From positions 4,041,716 to 4,105,715 of the forward strand of contig NZ_MPPL01000001.1 of the NCBI RefSeq assembly GCF_001911425.1: a stretch of 64,000 nucleotides of DNA. The letters are read 5' to 3'. Of the stretch, positions 35,818-44,513 are shown one piece after another. The translations under genes and the position numbers were made by a program. The notes beneath the pieces are model-generated. The model was not told the origin of the DNA. It did no database searches and saw only the letters and a list, made by a program, of their open reading frames with translations. Every line of letters starts with the position of its first letter. Positions within the stretch are counted from its first letter, which is position 1. The DNA comes from Mucilaginibacter polytrichastri. Lineage in GTDB: Bacteria > Bacteroidota > Bacteroidia > Sphingobacteriales > Sphingobacteriaceae.

Positions 35818-36570
35818 ATGTCACAAAAATTGAGCAATAAGGTAGCCGTTGTTACAGGCGGTACCAGCGGCATTGGCTTAGCCATCGCGAAACGTTTTGC
35901 GCAGGAAGGCGCTAAAGTAGCCGTTACCGGCCGTAACCAAAAATCGATTGATCAGGCAGTTGCCGAAATCGGCGCAAACGGCCTGGGTATCCAGGGCGAC
36001 GTTTCTAGCCTGGCTGACCTTACCCGTATCTATCAAACTGTAGCCGACCATTTTGGTAAAGTGGACACCCTGGTTGTTAACGCAGGAGTTTATATCTTAG
36101 GTCCATTGGCAGATTTTACTGAAGACCAATTTGACCAGGTTAGCGACATCAATTTCAAAGGCGCGTTCTTTTCAGTACAAAAAGCTCTTCCAGTGTTAAA
36201 CGACGGTGCATCTGTAGTATTGATTTCTTCAACTGTAAACGCAAAAGGTGTTCCTAACCATGCGGCTTATTCAGCAACCAAAGCTGCTGTACGTTCATTG
36301 GCACGTAGCTTCTCTGCTGAACTGCTTGATCGCAAAATACGTGTTAACGCATTAACCCCTGGACCGGTTGATACCCCGGTATTTGCAACAGTTGCAGGTA
36401 GCCCGGAAGGAGCCGCAGCAATGAAAGAAGCAATGGGCAATTTCACCCCGGTTAAACGTGTAGCCGAAGCATCAGAACTTGCAGCCGCCGCACTTTACCT
36501 GGCTTCAGATGACTCATCTTTTATGTTGGGTGCTGAACTATTGCTGGATGGTGGCGTAAGAGAACTTTAA
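35818..36570 (+). CDS. SDR-family oxidoreductase
   Basis: A 250-residue classical SDR: VTGGTSGIGLAIAKRFAQEG, VVNAGVYILGP, Ser in LISSTVNAKG, YSATKAAVRSLARSF, ending MLGAELLLDGGVREL. Its pattern is closest to 22044-22796 in this window. Regulation by the upstream Crp/Fnr protein is likely because its leader carries the palindrome and the second box also found before the ALDH gene. Confidence 0.94.
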   Translation: MSQKLSNKVAVVTGGTSGIGLAIAKRFAQEGAKVAVTGRNQKSIDQAVAEIGANGLGIQGDVSSLADLTRIYQTVADHFGKVDTLVVNAGVYILGPLADFTEDQFDQVSDINFKGAFFSVQKALPVLNDGASVVLISSTVNAKGVPNHAAYSATKAAVRSLARSFSAELLDRKIRVNALTPGPVDTPVFATVAGSPEGAAAMKEAMGNFTPVKRVAEASELAAAALYLASDDSSFMLGAELLLDGGVREL

Positions 36571-36816
36571 TAAGTTTTTTTAGCACGACTAATAGAACTA
36601 ATCCGAACTGTTAGCAGTTTATCCTCCAATTTGTCAAATGTCATGTGATAATTTGGTGTTTATAAATTTATTAATTTAAGGCTATTTATCCTACACGAAA
36701 CCAAAAATGATTAATTATGCAAGAGTTAGAAAATTGTTAAAATCTCAAAATTAAATTTTTAGGTTGAATGCTATAATCTTTCTCAACTGTACAATTTAAT
36801 TGGTTTAAAATAAAAT

Positions 36817-36844
36817 GCCCCGGCAGCATAACCGGGGCGTTTTT
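36817..36844 (+). terminator. Intrinsic terminator, possibly bidirectional
   Basis: GCCCCGG (36817-36823) and CCGGGGC (36832-36838) form a GC-rich stem followed by GTTTTT; an A-rich stretch on the other side could serve the minus strand. It is 247 bases after the SDR stop. Confidence 0.8.
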
Positions 36845-36956
36845 AATTGAACTGGAAATTAGCGTTAATAGTTCTTTTGTGATAGGCTATAAAGTAAAAA
36901 ACAACGTAAATTATAGGCGGTGCGTAGTTTAAATGGCACGAAAAATAAATCAAGCC

Positions 36957-37079
36957 TCAAAAAATTAACGCCAACGGCAAGTCTTCAACCATACCTGGGT
37001 TTACAAGTTTAAGTCGTCCTGTAGACAGAAAAAAAGCTGCCAGAAGCGATTGTGCAATCCATAAGCTTATATTTAAGCC
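36957..37079 (-). pseudogene. DoxX-family N-terminal remnant
   Basis: Minus strand reads NISLWIAQSLLAAFFLSTGR then LKLVNPGMVEDLPLALIF and TGA. The LWxxQxLLAxxFLxxGxxKL pattern is the first membrane helix of DoxX-like proteins. The start codon is not intact (TTA before Asn) and the remaining three helices are absent. Confidence 0.5.
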
Positions 37080-37266
37080 CTTTGATTTGCATGAAAAAAT
37101 TTCGTAGAAGATGTATTTATACTCATGTGATTTTGATTTAAATTTTTTATTTAGCTGATGGATAAAAACGAGAATTGAATCTCCTATTAATCAGGAACAA
37201 ACGGGGTAAAACGAATGATTCTACCCCGCGAATGTCATTAGTTTTCACAAATTAATGATGTGGCAC

Positions 37267-37594
37267 TTACGGAATCGGCTGAACCTCGCGAACTTCCACT
37301 GAACCTCCCGCATCAAGTGTCGGGCATTGTTTTGCCAGTTCAAGGGCTTGTTCCAAACTTCCAGCTTGATGCGAAATACGTCTAGGACAATAAGGCCATT
37401 GCTTCTAACAGGGTAATTGACAATGGTATGGCCTTTACCCCAAATAAGGTACCTTTCGTTTGCCATTACTGAGTTGCCTACAAATGCCCTTGTACTGCCC
37501 ATTTAGGAACCAATTCGGCCCACTTTGGCCCAACCTGCGCAATGTTCTCTGGGGTTATTGCTTTCAATCGAAGAATAAATACGTAGTCTTTCAT
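37267..37594 (-). pseudogene. YCII-domain protein broken by two frameshifts
   Basis: ATG 37594 opens MKDYVFILRLKAITPENIAQ, GPKWAELVPKWAVQGHL, then TAG. The frame moves near 37480 to VGNSVMANERYLIWGKGHTI, PVRSNGLIVLDVFRIK, and again near 37363 to AGSLEQALELAKQCPTLDAG, GSVEVREVQPIP, TAA at 37267. Together these give a full-length YCII-type protein of about 108 residues. Either a decayed gene or sequencing indels. It was probably regulated with the broken Crp/Fnr gene at 37905. Confidence 0.8.
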
Positions 37595-37649
37595 TTTTTA
37601 TATTTGATATTTTGTTAAGCGATCCGAATGTGTATTATTTATACATTTA

Positions 37650-37770
37650 TCTTGACCTGGTTTTAAAACCTGTCGCACTTTTCATACCTTTCAAAAGGCA
37701 ATTCGGAAAGACCCCGACAGGATTGCAAAAACACATCTGCGGTGAACAACTGACAATGCTTAGCGTATAG
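37650..37770 (+). pseudogene. AraC-family C-terminal remnant with indels
   Basis: Joining frames across short indels gives GFKxLSHFSYL, then FKRQFGKTPTGLQKHICGEQ and LTMLSV with TAG 37768-37770. This is the second HTH and tail of an AraC-type regulator. At least two single-base losses lie in homopolymers (TTTTAAAA and CTTTC). The rest of the gene is missing. Confidence 0.65.
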
Positions 37771-37904
37771 GAGATGAACAGATAAAAATTCAAATATTAT
37801 TATTGTATTTTAATTTGGCTCTTGTAAAAGAGTTCGACTCACATTCCCTGATTTCCCATACAATACTATTGCCTTAATGGTAATGTTGAATACCCACCAC
37901 AATC

Positions 37905-38476
37905 ATGACAGAACTTGAACAATACATAAAATCTTACTTTGGCGTTGTTGAATCGAACGATTTGGACACAATAGTTTCATTTTTTAAAGTAACGACAATT
38001 AAAAAAGGAGACTTCTTATTGAGATCGGGTAACCGCTGTAATGGTTTGAGCTTTGTGCATTCGGGGATTCTGCGAATGTTTGCAAGCACTGCCACAAAAG
38101 AAGTAACGCAATGGATCTCAACAAAAGGCTATTTCACGGGGGATCTATCCAGTTTTATATTTGAAACTCCTGCCCATTTATCCATTCAGGCATTGGCGGA
38201 TGCTGAAATTTCAACCATTTCAAAATATAACTATAATCGACTGGGCGATTTGCTACCTAAGTGGCACGAATTTGAAAAATTATTTATTGCCCGTGGTTTT
38301 ATTACCATGGAACAAAGGATTTTCAGCCATTTATCTATGACTGCTGAAGAGAGATATCAGGCCTTTTTGAACAAAACCCTGCCCTTTTTAACCAGGTGCC
38401 TTTACAATACATTGCTTCCATGTTGGGAATGACTCCAGAAACTTTTAGCAGGATAAGAAAAAAACAAAGTCTGTAA
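37905..38476 (+). pseudogene. Crp/Fnr-family regulator with a frameshift
   Basis: The frame from ATG 37905 is a normal Crp/Fnr protein (GLSFVHSGILRMFASTATKE, IFSHLSMTAEERYQAFLNK) until about 38372, where one base is missing from an AAAACCC run. The other frame continues PALFNQVPLQYIASMLGMTP, ETFSRIRKKQSL and TAA 38474-38476, which is the expected HTH. The unshifted frame stops early at 38432 without the HTH. Decay or sequencing error. Confidence 0.9.
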
Positions 38477-38548
38477 CTTCTTGATTTTTGTCAAGAGTAA
38501 TGTTTAAATTTCTTGTCACCTTTACAACTCACAAGAAATCAAAACATT

Positions 38549-39211
38549 ATGTTTATAGGTCATTTTGGCGTTTCCTTCGCCGCAAAAAAAGCAGCCCCCA
38601 AAGTTTCTTTAGCCACGCTTTTTATTGCGACACAATTTGTTGACATTCTTTGGCCTTTTTTACTGGTCTTTGGCGTAGAAAAAGTAGCCGTTAAGCCCGG
38701 CTATACAAAAACGAACGCCTTTGAATTTCTGCATTACCCCTATACACATAGTTTGTTTATGGGTTTGGTGTGGGGCATCATTGTAGGTGGCATTCACTGG
38801 CTGGTGAAGCGTGACAACCGAAGCGCTATAGTTATCGGTCTTTGTGTGCTCAGCCATTGGCTGCTGGATGTTATAGTGCATGTAGCAGACTTACCCCTGT
38901 CGCCATTTGGAGATTATAAGGTAGGCCTCGGTCTTTGGAATCATGTAGCCGTTACGTTAATAGTAGAAACTGCGATTTTCTTAGCAGGCGTATTCGTTTA
39001 TACCAGCGTTACCAAGGCCAAAAATAAAGCGGGTAACTGGGGGCTTTGGACATTGGTTATATTGCTTTTGCTCATTACGCTCTCTAATACTTTCGGCCCC
39101 ACACCGCCCGACTCTGTTATGGTTTTGTTTTACTCTTTTGTTGTAATGATGGCCATAATCGTTGGCTTGTCATATTGGGTAGATAAAAATAGAGTATTGA
39201 ATGAACAGTAA
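38549..39211 (+). CDS. Multi-pass membrane protein with conserved His/Asp, metal-dependent hydrolase-like
   Basis: A 220-residue integral membrane protein from ATG 38549 (an upstream TTG is less likely). Hydrophobic segments near 20-45, 70-90, 96-115, 130-150, 160-180 and 190-210. MFIGHFGVSFAAKK, FVDILWP, HYPYTHSLFMG and SHWLLDVIVH place His and Asp near the membrane face, as in the YdjM-like putative membrane metal hydrolases. It is intact although its neighbours on both sides are broken. Confidence 0.75.
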   Translation: MFIGHFGVSFAAKKAAPKVSLATLFIATQFVDILWPFLLVFGVEKVAVKPGYTKTNAFEFLHYPYTHSLFMGLVWGIIVGGIHWLVKRDNRSAIVIGLCVLSHWLLDVIVHVADLPLSPFGDYKVGLGLWNHVAVTLIVETAIFLAGVFVYTSVTKAKNKAGNWGLWTLVILLLLITLSNTFGPTPPDSVMVLFYSFVVMMAIIVGLSYWVDKNRVLNEQ

Positions 39212-39284
39212 TAAACACTACCGTTGGCGGCTACTTAAAAGCACCCAGCTTCACGAAAATAATAACCAAAGTAATAAATAATTT

Positions 39285-39545
39285 ATGAAGACATTAGGAC
39301 TGATTGGTGGGGTTAGCTGGTATGCTACATCTGTTTATTATAAGACGCTTAATCAACTAACAAATCAGCGGCTTGGCAGCGCGCATTCTTCTAAACTACT
39401 GCTCTATTCGGTGGACTTTGAAGAATTTAGTTCACTACAAAGTGCAGGCGACTGGGATGCCGTAGAAAAAATGTTATCAGGCATTGCGATACAGCTTGAG
39501 CATGCGGGCGCGGACTGTATTGCTTCATTGAGTACTTTTACTTAA
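39285..39545 (+). pseudogene. Aspartate/glutamate racemase, 3'-truncated
   Basis: ATG 39285 opens MKTLGLIGGVSWYATSVYYK, typical of Asp/Glu racemases (about 230 residues), and runs well to [12 protein letters not shown] before TAA at 39543. The catalytic Cys loop should follow (normally CTNTMH) and is replaced by unrelated sequence. The break coincides with the 3' end of the minus-strand polymerase operon, so about 39533 is likely a recombination joint. Confidence 0.85.
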
Positions 39546-39758
39546 TTGGACCGTGATGATTTGTAAATCTTCGCTGGTATAATATGACGTTCCTAATGAT
39601 TTATAACTGCCGTTTTTCTGGCGCGCTATATAGCCTTTAAAACTTCCGCTTGTTGTAATCATAAAACATGGCCCTGCCTCGCCAGGCATCGCCTTTTTAT
39701 CCAATTGCAGTTCTGACTCCAGGCCTTGAATTGCGCATTTAATAATAATTCTGTCCAT
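39525..39758 (-). CDS. Small hypothetical protein downstream of the DnaE gene
   Basis: A 77-residue protein from ATG 39758, 10 bases after the polymerase stop. It reads [20 protein letters not shown], then [21 protein letters not shown] compact mixed alpha-beta protein with no recognised family. The last few residues may be contributed by the joint with the truncated racemase. Placement suggests it belongs to the dinB-dnaE operon. Confidence 0.65.
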
Positions 39759-39768
39759 TTTTTATTAG

Positions 39769-42711
39769 TTAAGAAATTACGGGATTAGGTAAAATGGGCA
39801 GCTTGGCAAATTTTTGCACTTCCAGGCTGGCAAAGCCGAATTCAGCAACTACCTTGCCGAGTATCAAATAACATCCTGTGCCGCGAAATGGATAAACCGG
39901 TGTGTTGTTTGGAAAGTGTACCGTATCAAAGCTGTTCCCTTCTACATCAAGGAAATTACCAAACCACATTCTTTTATTGTTTTTGGTATGAACTGTTTTT
40001 TCACATATGTACTGACCTACCATCCTAACCACCTGACCCACATGATTGATCAAATCGTTGGCACCCATTTCGCCACGATAGTCTGTTTGCAGTAGATCAA
40101 ACATGTTCATACTTAAGGGAAATCCAAGCAATTCCAGTTCATGATATGCGTTCTCCAATTGGGTATTGACCAGAACGGGTAAGGAATAATTCTTTGCCTC
40201 CAGGCAAAATAGTTCCGCGTTATTGTTGGGCTTTGCTTTGGCTCCCAATAAAAGATGTATCGCCCATAATAATTCCTTTTTGCTCCTTCCGGTAAACCGG
40301 AGCGCGCCTACTCGGATGAGTGTTATCGCGTGTTCCAATCCCATACCGGTTCTTTTGATAAAATCCTCCAGGCTTTGGTATAGTCCGTTTTTCCGGCGCT
40401 CTTCCGGGATCAGTTCAATGTATGTTTCGTTCAAACCGTGAATACCCACGAAGCCAAGGTAAACATCTACCCCGATAATATTGACAATGCTGTCGCTGTT
40501 ATTTACACAGGGCAGATGTACAATTCCCCCGGAGCGCTGCAACTCCTGCACATATAGTGCCCGGTCATAAAATCCACCATAATTATTTAATACCGCCACC
40601 ATAAATTCCCGTGGGAAGTAGGTTTTCAAATACAGACTTTGGTAGCTTTCCACGGCGAAGCTGGCAGAATGCGCTTTGGAAAAACTGTAACCCGCAAAGG
40701 AAGATACCTGTCGCCATACTTCCTTTACAATATCCTCCGGACGGCCCAAAGCAACGGCTTCCTGGTGAAACCTTTCCACCAATCTTTCAAATTCCTTTTT
40801 TGAACGGTACTTGCCGCTCATTCCCCGCCTTAAAATGTCAGCATCGGTACCGTCCATCCCTGCAAAATGGATACAAACCTTGATTACATCTTCCTGGTAA
40901 ACCATCACGCCGTAAGTTTCCTTTAATATTTCTTCCATGACCGGGTGCAGGTATTGCACGGTGTCAGGAGCATGGTGGTATTTGATAAACATTCCCATCA
41001 TACCTGAACTGGCAACACCTGGCCGGATAATGGAACTCGCCGCAACCAAAACCAAATAACTATCACATTTGAGTTTCCGGTTAAGCTGAATCATCGCCGG
41101 TGACTCGATGTAAAAGCAGCCTTTGGTATTACCTTTTCTTAGATTGGCGTTAACTACCGGGTCTTTCATGAAAATTTTGACCTGATGAATATCGATCTTG
41201 CGCTGCTGGTTTTCTTCAACCAACTTGACCGCCATTTTGATATGCCCAATACCCCGCTGGCTCAGAATGTCATACTTATCAAACCCGATCTTTTCGGCTT
41301 CATACATATCCCACTGTACGGTTGCCATACCTTTTGGCGGCAGGTCAAGTGCCGTATAATACGTAATCGGCTCTTCGGTGATCAATACGCCTCCTGCATG
41401 AATGGAGCGCTGGTTCGGCATATTGGCCATCCTTTCATGGATAGCTACGATTTTTCTGAAGGTATCATTGTTTTGGTTGACTGCCGCCCGCGTCTGGTCA
41501 GTGAAGCCGTCAATCTCTGACTTAGGCAAACCCATAACCTTACCGATCTCCCGGATAATGCTGCGATCTTTAAAGGTGGACATGGTTCCCAACAAAGCCG
41601 TATGCTGACTGCCGTAGCGCTTAAAAATATAATCCTGCACGTCTTCCCTTTCATCCCAGGAATAATCGATATCGAAATCGGGCGGCGAAGTCCGCTGTGC
41701 GTTCAGGAACCTTTCAAAATATAAGTCAAGTTCGATAGGGTCAACATCCGTAATTTTTAGACAATAGGCCACAATGCTGTTTGCCCCGGAACCCCGGCCT
41801 ACATGATAATAGCCCTGAGAGCTGGAGTAACGGATAATATCCCAGGTAATCAAAAAGTAAGCGCAAAAGTCCAGTTCATAAATGACCTTTAATTCATGTT
41901 TAACCCTTTTTAGGGCTTCTTTATTGGATTTGCCGTAACGATATTCCATACCGCTGATCGCCAGCTTTTCCAAAAGCTCCCGGTCATTCTTCTTATTGCC
42001 GGTAAAGGTTTTACGGTTTAAATTAACCCTGCCTTTGGGATAATCCATCACACAGCGGTTCATCAGGTTCCGGGTGTTGTCAAGTATAAAGGCATACCTG
42101 GAAAATTTAGCTTCCAGTTGGCCGGGTGCGAGAAATTTATCTGTGGGGGCACATTTATCCTCAGCAGTTACCTCTGTCAGTACCACGTTCAGATCAATGC
42201 TCCGCAAGTATTCATGTAAGCGGTATTCAATTTTATCAGCGACAAATACCGGCTGCAAAGCCACAAGTTTGTCCCTGATAATGCTAAGGTCTTTGTTAAA
42301 TAAGCTGTTGAGCTGGCCATAATGGATGCCCAGGAATTCGTTTTCTCTCAACGGCTCCTTATGACCATAAGGATAAACGATACAAGCATTTTTAAATGCT
42401 GGAGCAAGATTGGGCAAGGTTTTTTGTTCCAGGTTATGCTCCGTGAGGAAATCATTCAATTCCTTCATGCCTTCCTTGTTAAGAGCGATGCCAAAGTAAA
42501 GCAATCGTTTATTACTTCTGAATTCCAGTCCTGCGATGGGCTTAATCCCTTTTTCGTCGCACTCCCGCATAAATTCCATGATGCCGGTGGAATTGTTGAT
42601 ATCCGTGAGCACCATCTGGGTCACACCGCAGGCAATAGCTTCCTCCACCAATGCCGGGATTGACATGGTGCCAAAGCGGAGGCTATATTGGGAGTGAACG
42701 TTAAGGTACAT
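39769..42711 (-). CDS. dnaE2: DnaE-type DNA polymerase alpha subunit, probably error-prone accessory copy
   Basis: A 980-residue C-family polymerase. Residues 1-70 form a PHP domain (MYLNVHSQYSLRFGTMSIPA), then the palm with PPDFDIDYSWDER (catalytic Asp residues, about 340-350), GRGSGANSIVAYCLKIT and the (HhH)2 and OB parts further on. Housekeeping DnaE has about 1150 or more residues and a longer C-terminus, so this short form fits an accessory polymerase like DnaE2. It starts 5 bases after the Pol IV stop, giving a two-polymerase operon that suggests damage-induced mutagenesis. The symbol rests on context. Confidence 0.88.
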   Translation of the reverse strand: MYLNVHSQYSLRFGTMSIPALVEEAIACGVTQMVLTDINNSTGIMEFMRECDEKGIKPIAGLEFRSNKRLLYFGIALNKEGMKELNDFLTEHNLEQKTLPNLAPAFKNACIVYPYGHKEPLRENEFLGIHYGQLNSLFNKDLSIIRDKLVALQPVFVADKIEYRLHEYLRSIDLNVVLTEVTAEDKCAPTDKFLAPGQLEAKFSRYAFILDNTRNLMNRCVMDYPKGRVNLNRKTFTGNKKNDRELLEKLAISGMEYRYGKSNKEALKRVKHELKVIYELDFCAYFLITWDIIRYSSSQGYYHVGRGSGANSIVAYCLKITDVDPIELDLYFERFLNAQRTSPPDFDIDYSWDEREDVQDYIFKRYGSQHTALLGTMSTFKDRSIIREIGKVMGLPKSEIDGFTDQTRAAVNQNNDTFRKIVAIHERMANMPNQRSIHAGGVLITEEPITYYTALDLPPKGMATVQWDMYEAEKIGFDKYDILSQRGIGHIKMAVKLVEENQQRKIDIHQVKIFMKDPVVNANLRKGNTKGCFYIESPAMIQLNRKLKCDSYLVLVAASSIIRPGVASSGMMGMFIKYHHAPDTVQYLHPVMEEILKETYGVMVYQEDVIKVCIHFAGMDGTDADILRRGMSGKYRSKKEFERLVERFHQEAVALGRPEDIVKEVWRQVSSFAGYSFSKAHSASFAVESYQSLYLKTYFPREFMVAVLNNYGGFYDRALYVQELQRSGGIVHLPCVNNSDSIVNIIGVDVYLGFVGIHGLNETYIELIPEERRKNGLYQSLEDFIKRTGMGLEHAITLIRVGALRFTGRSKKELLWAIHLLLGAKAKPNNNAELFCLEAKNYSLPVLVNTQLENAYHELELLGFPLSMNMFDLLQTDYRGEMGANDLINHVGQVVRMVGQYICEKTVHTKNNKRMWFGNFLDVEGNSFDTVHFPNNTPVYPFRGTGCYLILGKVVAEFGFASLEVQKFAKLPILPNPVIS

Positions 42712-42716
42712 GGGAA

Positions 42717-43874
42717 TTAAAGGTTTAGATTGATACCGGAAGCCAGTTTTATGGAATCAGGGCCGAACCTGCGGCGTATTTTATCCATCGCCTGGCAAAG
42801 GCTGTATTGTTCTTCAGATTCCGAATAGAGGTCGATTTGCTCAAAGCCATTGACCAGATTTGAAAGGCGAACGCCCACCAGCCGGATCAGTAATCTTTTT
42901 TGATAGGCCGCCTTGAATAATTCCTTTACCTTTTTAATGAGCGGTCCATCTAAAGCCGTATAAGGAATAACGGCCTGTTTAGTAACGTCTTCCCTTGTGG
43001 AATAGCGGACGGTCACAGTGATACAGGCCGTTTGTTTCTTTTTTTGGCGCAGTTCAAAGGCCAGCTCCATCACCATGGAAGTTAACAGGTAATTAATGGC
43101 TACCAGATCGATGCTGTCATTTTTGAAGGTTGATTGTGTGCCGATGGATTTTTGCTCCTGATAGGGAATAATCGGCGAGTCATCTATGCCTTTGGCTTTT
43201 TGTAGCAGCCAGATGCCGTTCTTTCCCAAAATACTGTTCATATATTCCGGATGGACCTGTGAAAGTTCATAGATCTTCTTAATACCCATGTCGCTCAGCT
43301 TAATAAAAGTTTTCTCTCCTAAGCCGGGAATTTTGCGAATGGACAAGGGGTTGAGGAAGGGTTGTACAACGGCTTTTTCGATATTCAGTTCTCCATTTGG
43401 CTTACATTCGTTAGTAGCCATTTTGGAAACAGTTTTATTCACCGAAAGGCCGAACGAAATTGGCAACGCCGTTTCCCGGATGACTTTGGCGCGCAATTCC
43501 TTTGCATAAAGCAGCGTGCCAAAATGTTTATCCATGCCGGTCATATCGATATAATGTTCGTCGATGCTGGCCTTTTCAATGAGCGGTACATTTTCCTTTA
43601 ATATCTCAGTGATTTCATGGGAGGCCTTGGAATATTCGTCCATGTTGCCTTTGATCCAAACCCCATGCGGGCAAAGCATCCGCGCCATTCTTGCCGGCAT
43701 TGCTGAGTAAACGCCGAATTTCCGCGCCTCATAACTGCATGAAGCGACCACGCCACGATCCGAGAGGCTGCCGATGATCACCGGTTTGCCTGTCAGTTCT
43801 GGATTTTTACGGACTTCAACGGATACAAAAAATGCATCCTGGTCCATGTGGATGATCTGGCGGTCTGTGCTCAT
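42717..43874 (-). CDS. dinB: Y-family DNA polymerase IV
   Basis: A 385-residue translesion polymerase. MDQDAFFVSVEVRKNPEL has the first catalytic Asp, KASIDEHYIDMTG the second acidic pair (SxDE), and GLSVNKTVSKMATNECKPNG and IRKIPGLGEKTFIKL the usual thumb and HhH parts. Little-finger domain follows. No strict clamp-binding motif was identified at the C-terminus. First gene of the operon with the DnaE-type polymerase. It faces the gene at 44022 across a promoter region with a repeated TAATACTAAAA box. Confidence 0.93.
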   Translation of the reverse strand: MSTDRQIIHMDQDAFFVSVEVRKNPELTGKPVIIGSLSDRGVVASCSYEARKFGVYSAMPARMARMLCPHGVWIKGNMDEYSKASHEITEILKENVPLIEKASIDEHYIDMTGMDKHFGTLLYAKELRAKVIRETALPISFGLSVNKTVSKMATNECKPNGELNIEKAVVQPFLNPLSIRKIPGLGEKTFIKLSDMGIKKIYELSQVHPEYMNSILGKNGIWLLQKAKGIDDSPIIPYQEQKSIGTQSTFKNDSIDLVAINYLLTSMVMELAFELRQKKKQTACITVTVRYSTREDVTKQAVIPYTALDGPLIKKVKELFKAAYQKRLLIRLVGVRLSNLVNGFEQIDLYSESEEQYSLCQAMDKIRRRFGPDSIKLASGINLNL

Positions 43875-43886
43875 AATGCCTACGGA

Positions 43887-43980
43887 TTTTAGTATTAAAA
43901 CTTCAGTGTTTAATCATTGTATTTTTTTTGCTTTTATTCGTTCAGAAAACGGATAACAAAACTAATACTAAAAATATTAG
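43887..43980. promoter_or_regulatory. Operator-like repeats in the mutagenesis promoter
   Basis: TTTTAGTATTA (43887-43897) is the exact reverse complement of TAATACTAAAA (43963-43973), one near each divergent gene. The second copy is part of a longer dyad, CTAATACTAAAAATATTAG (43962-43980). Candidate damage-response operator; the repressor is not in this window. Confidence 0.55.
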
Positions 43981-43989
43981 CATTTTGTT

Positions 43990-43997
43990 TATATTTG
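43990..43997 (+). promoter_or_regulatory. -7 element for the gene at 44022
   Basis: TATATTTG matches TAnnTTTG, 24 bases before ATG 44022. The dyad 43962-43980 sits directly upstream, where the -33 element would be, so binding there would block transcription. Confidence 0.6.
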
Positions 43998-44021
43998 AAA
44001 ATAATTTTAGAGCGGGGCTAA

Positions 44022-44510
44022 ATGACTGATAGCTTGTTTTATAACCCATTCCTGCGCATCAAGGAGGACACCCTGAAGAAACTCATGGGGGCGGGCAAGC
44101 CTTATGTGGTCATCCAGCGCTTTCAATGGCCGGGCCAACCATCACAAAAAACGTTTTTACTGTCGGCCTATGCGGACGAACAGGAATCAAATTGCCATGA
44201 AAAGGAATTAGCACCTAAGGAAGGTAAGGCCCAAAACTTGCTGGACCCGAACCAATACCAGGGCGTAGTTAAGCTGTTGAAAAACGATTCCGGCATTTCA
44301 ATGTTCTATAATGGTACCATAGATGCCAGGCATGAAAAAAGGCTGCAAAAAGCTTACGTGAAGGGTGTTTCTGCGTATATTCACTATATCCGCATGAAAA
44401 AGGAAGATCATTATGATGTGCGTATATTTACGGAGTACGGCCGGCTAAAAGCAGAGATCACCTCGGGTGAACAAAGCCATACCGCCCTTTTTTATGACAT
44501 GATCAAATAG
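44022..44510 (+). CDS. Hypothetical protein preceding the SRAP gene
   Basis: A 162-residue soluble protein beginning MTDSLFYNPFLRIKEDTLKK. No family recognised. The second half has ISMFYNGTIDARHEKRLQKA and basic residues. It shares a transcript with the SRAP/YedK gene, which starts 3 bases after its stop, and faces the Pol IV operon, so a role in DNA damage tolerance is inferred. Confidence 0.75.
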   Translation: MTDSLFYNPFLRIKEDTLKKLMGAGKPYVVIQRFQWPGQPSQKTFLLSAYADEQESNCHEKELAPKEGKAQNLLDPNQYQGVVKLLKNDSGISMFYNGTIDARHEKRLQKAYVKGVSAYIHYIRMKKEDHYDVRIFTEYGRLKAEITSGEQSHTALFYDMIK

Positions 44511-44513
44511 CTT

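Larger units (their letters stand above)
36571..37266. other. Spacer of about 700 bases with a terminator and a DoxX remnant
   Basis: No intact gene. It holds a strong hairpin at 36817-36844 and a DoxX-like remnant at 36957-37079, listed separately. Other parts are AT-rich and uninformative. Confidence 0.6.
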
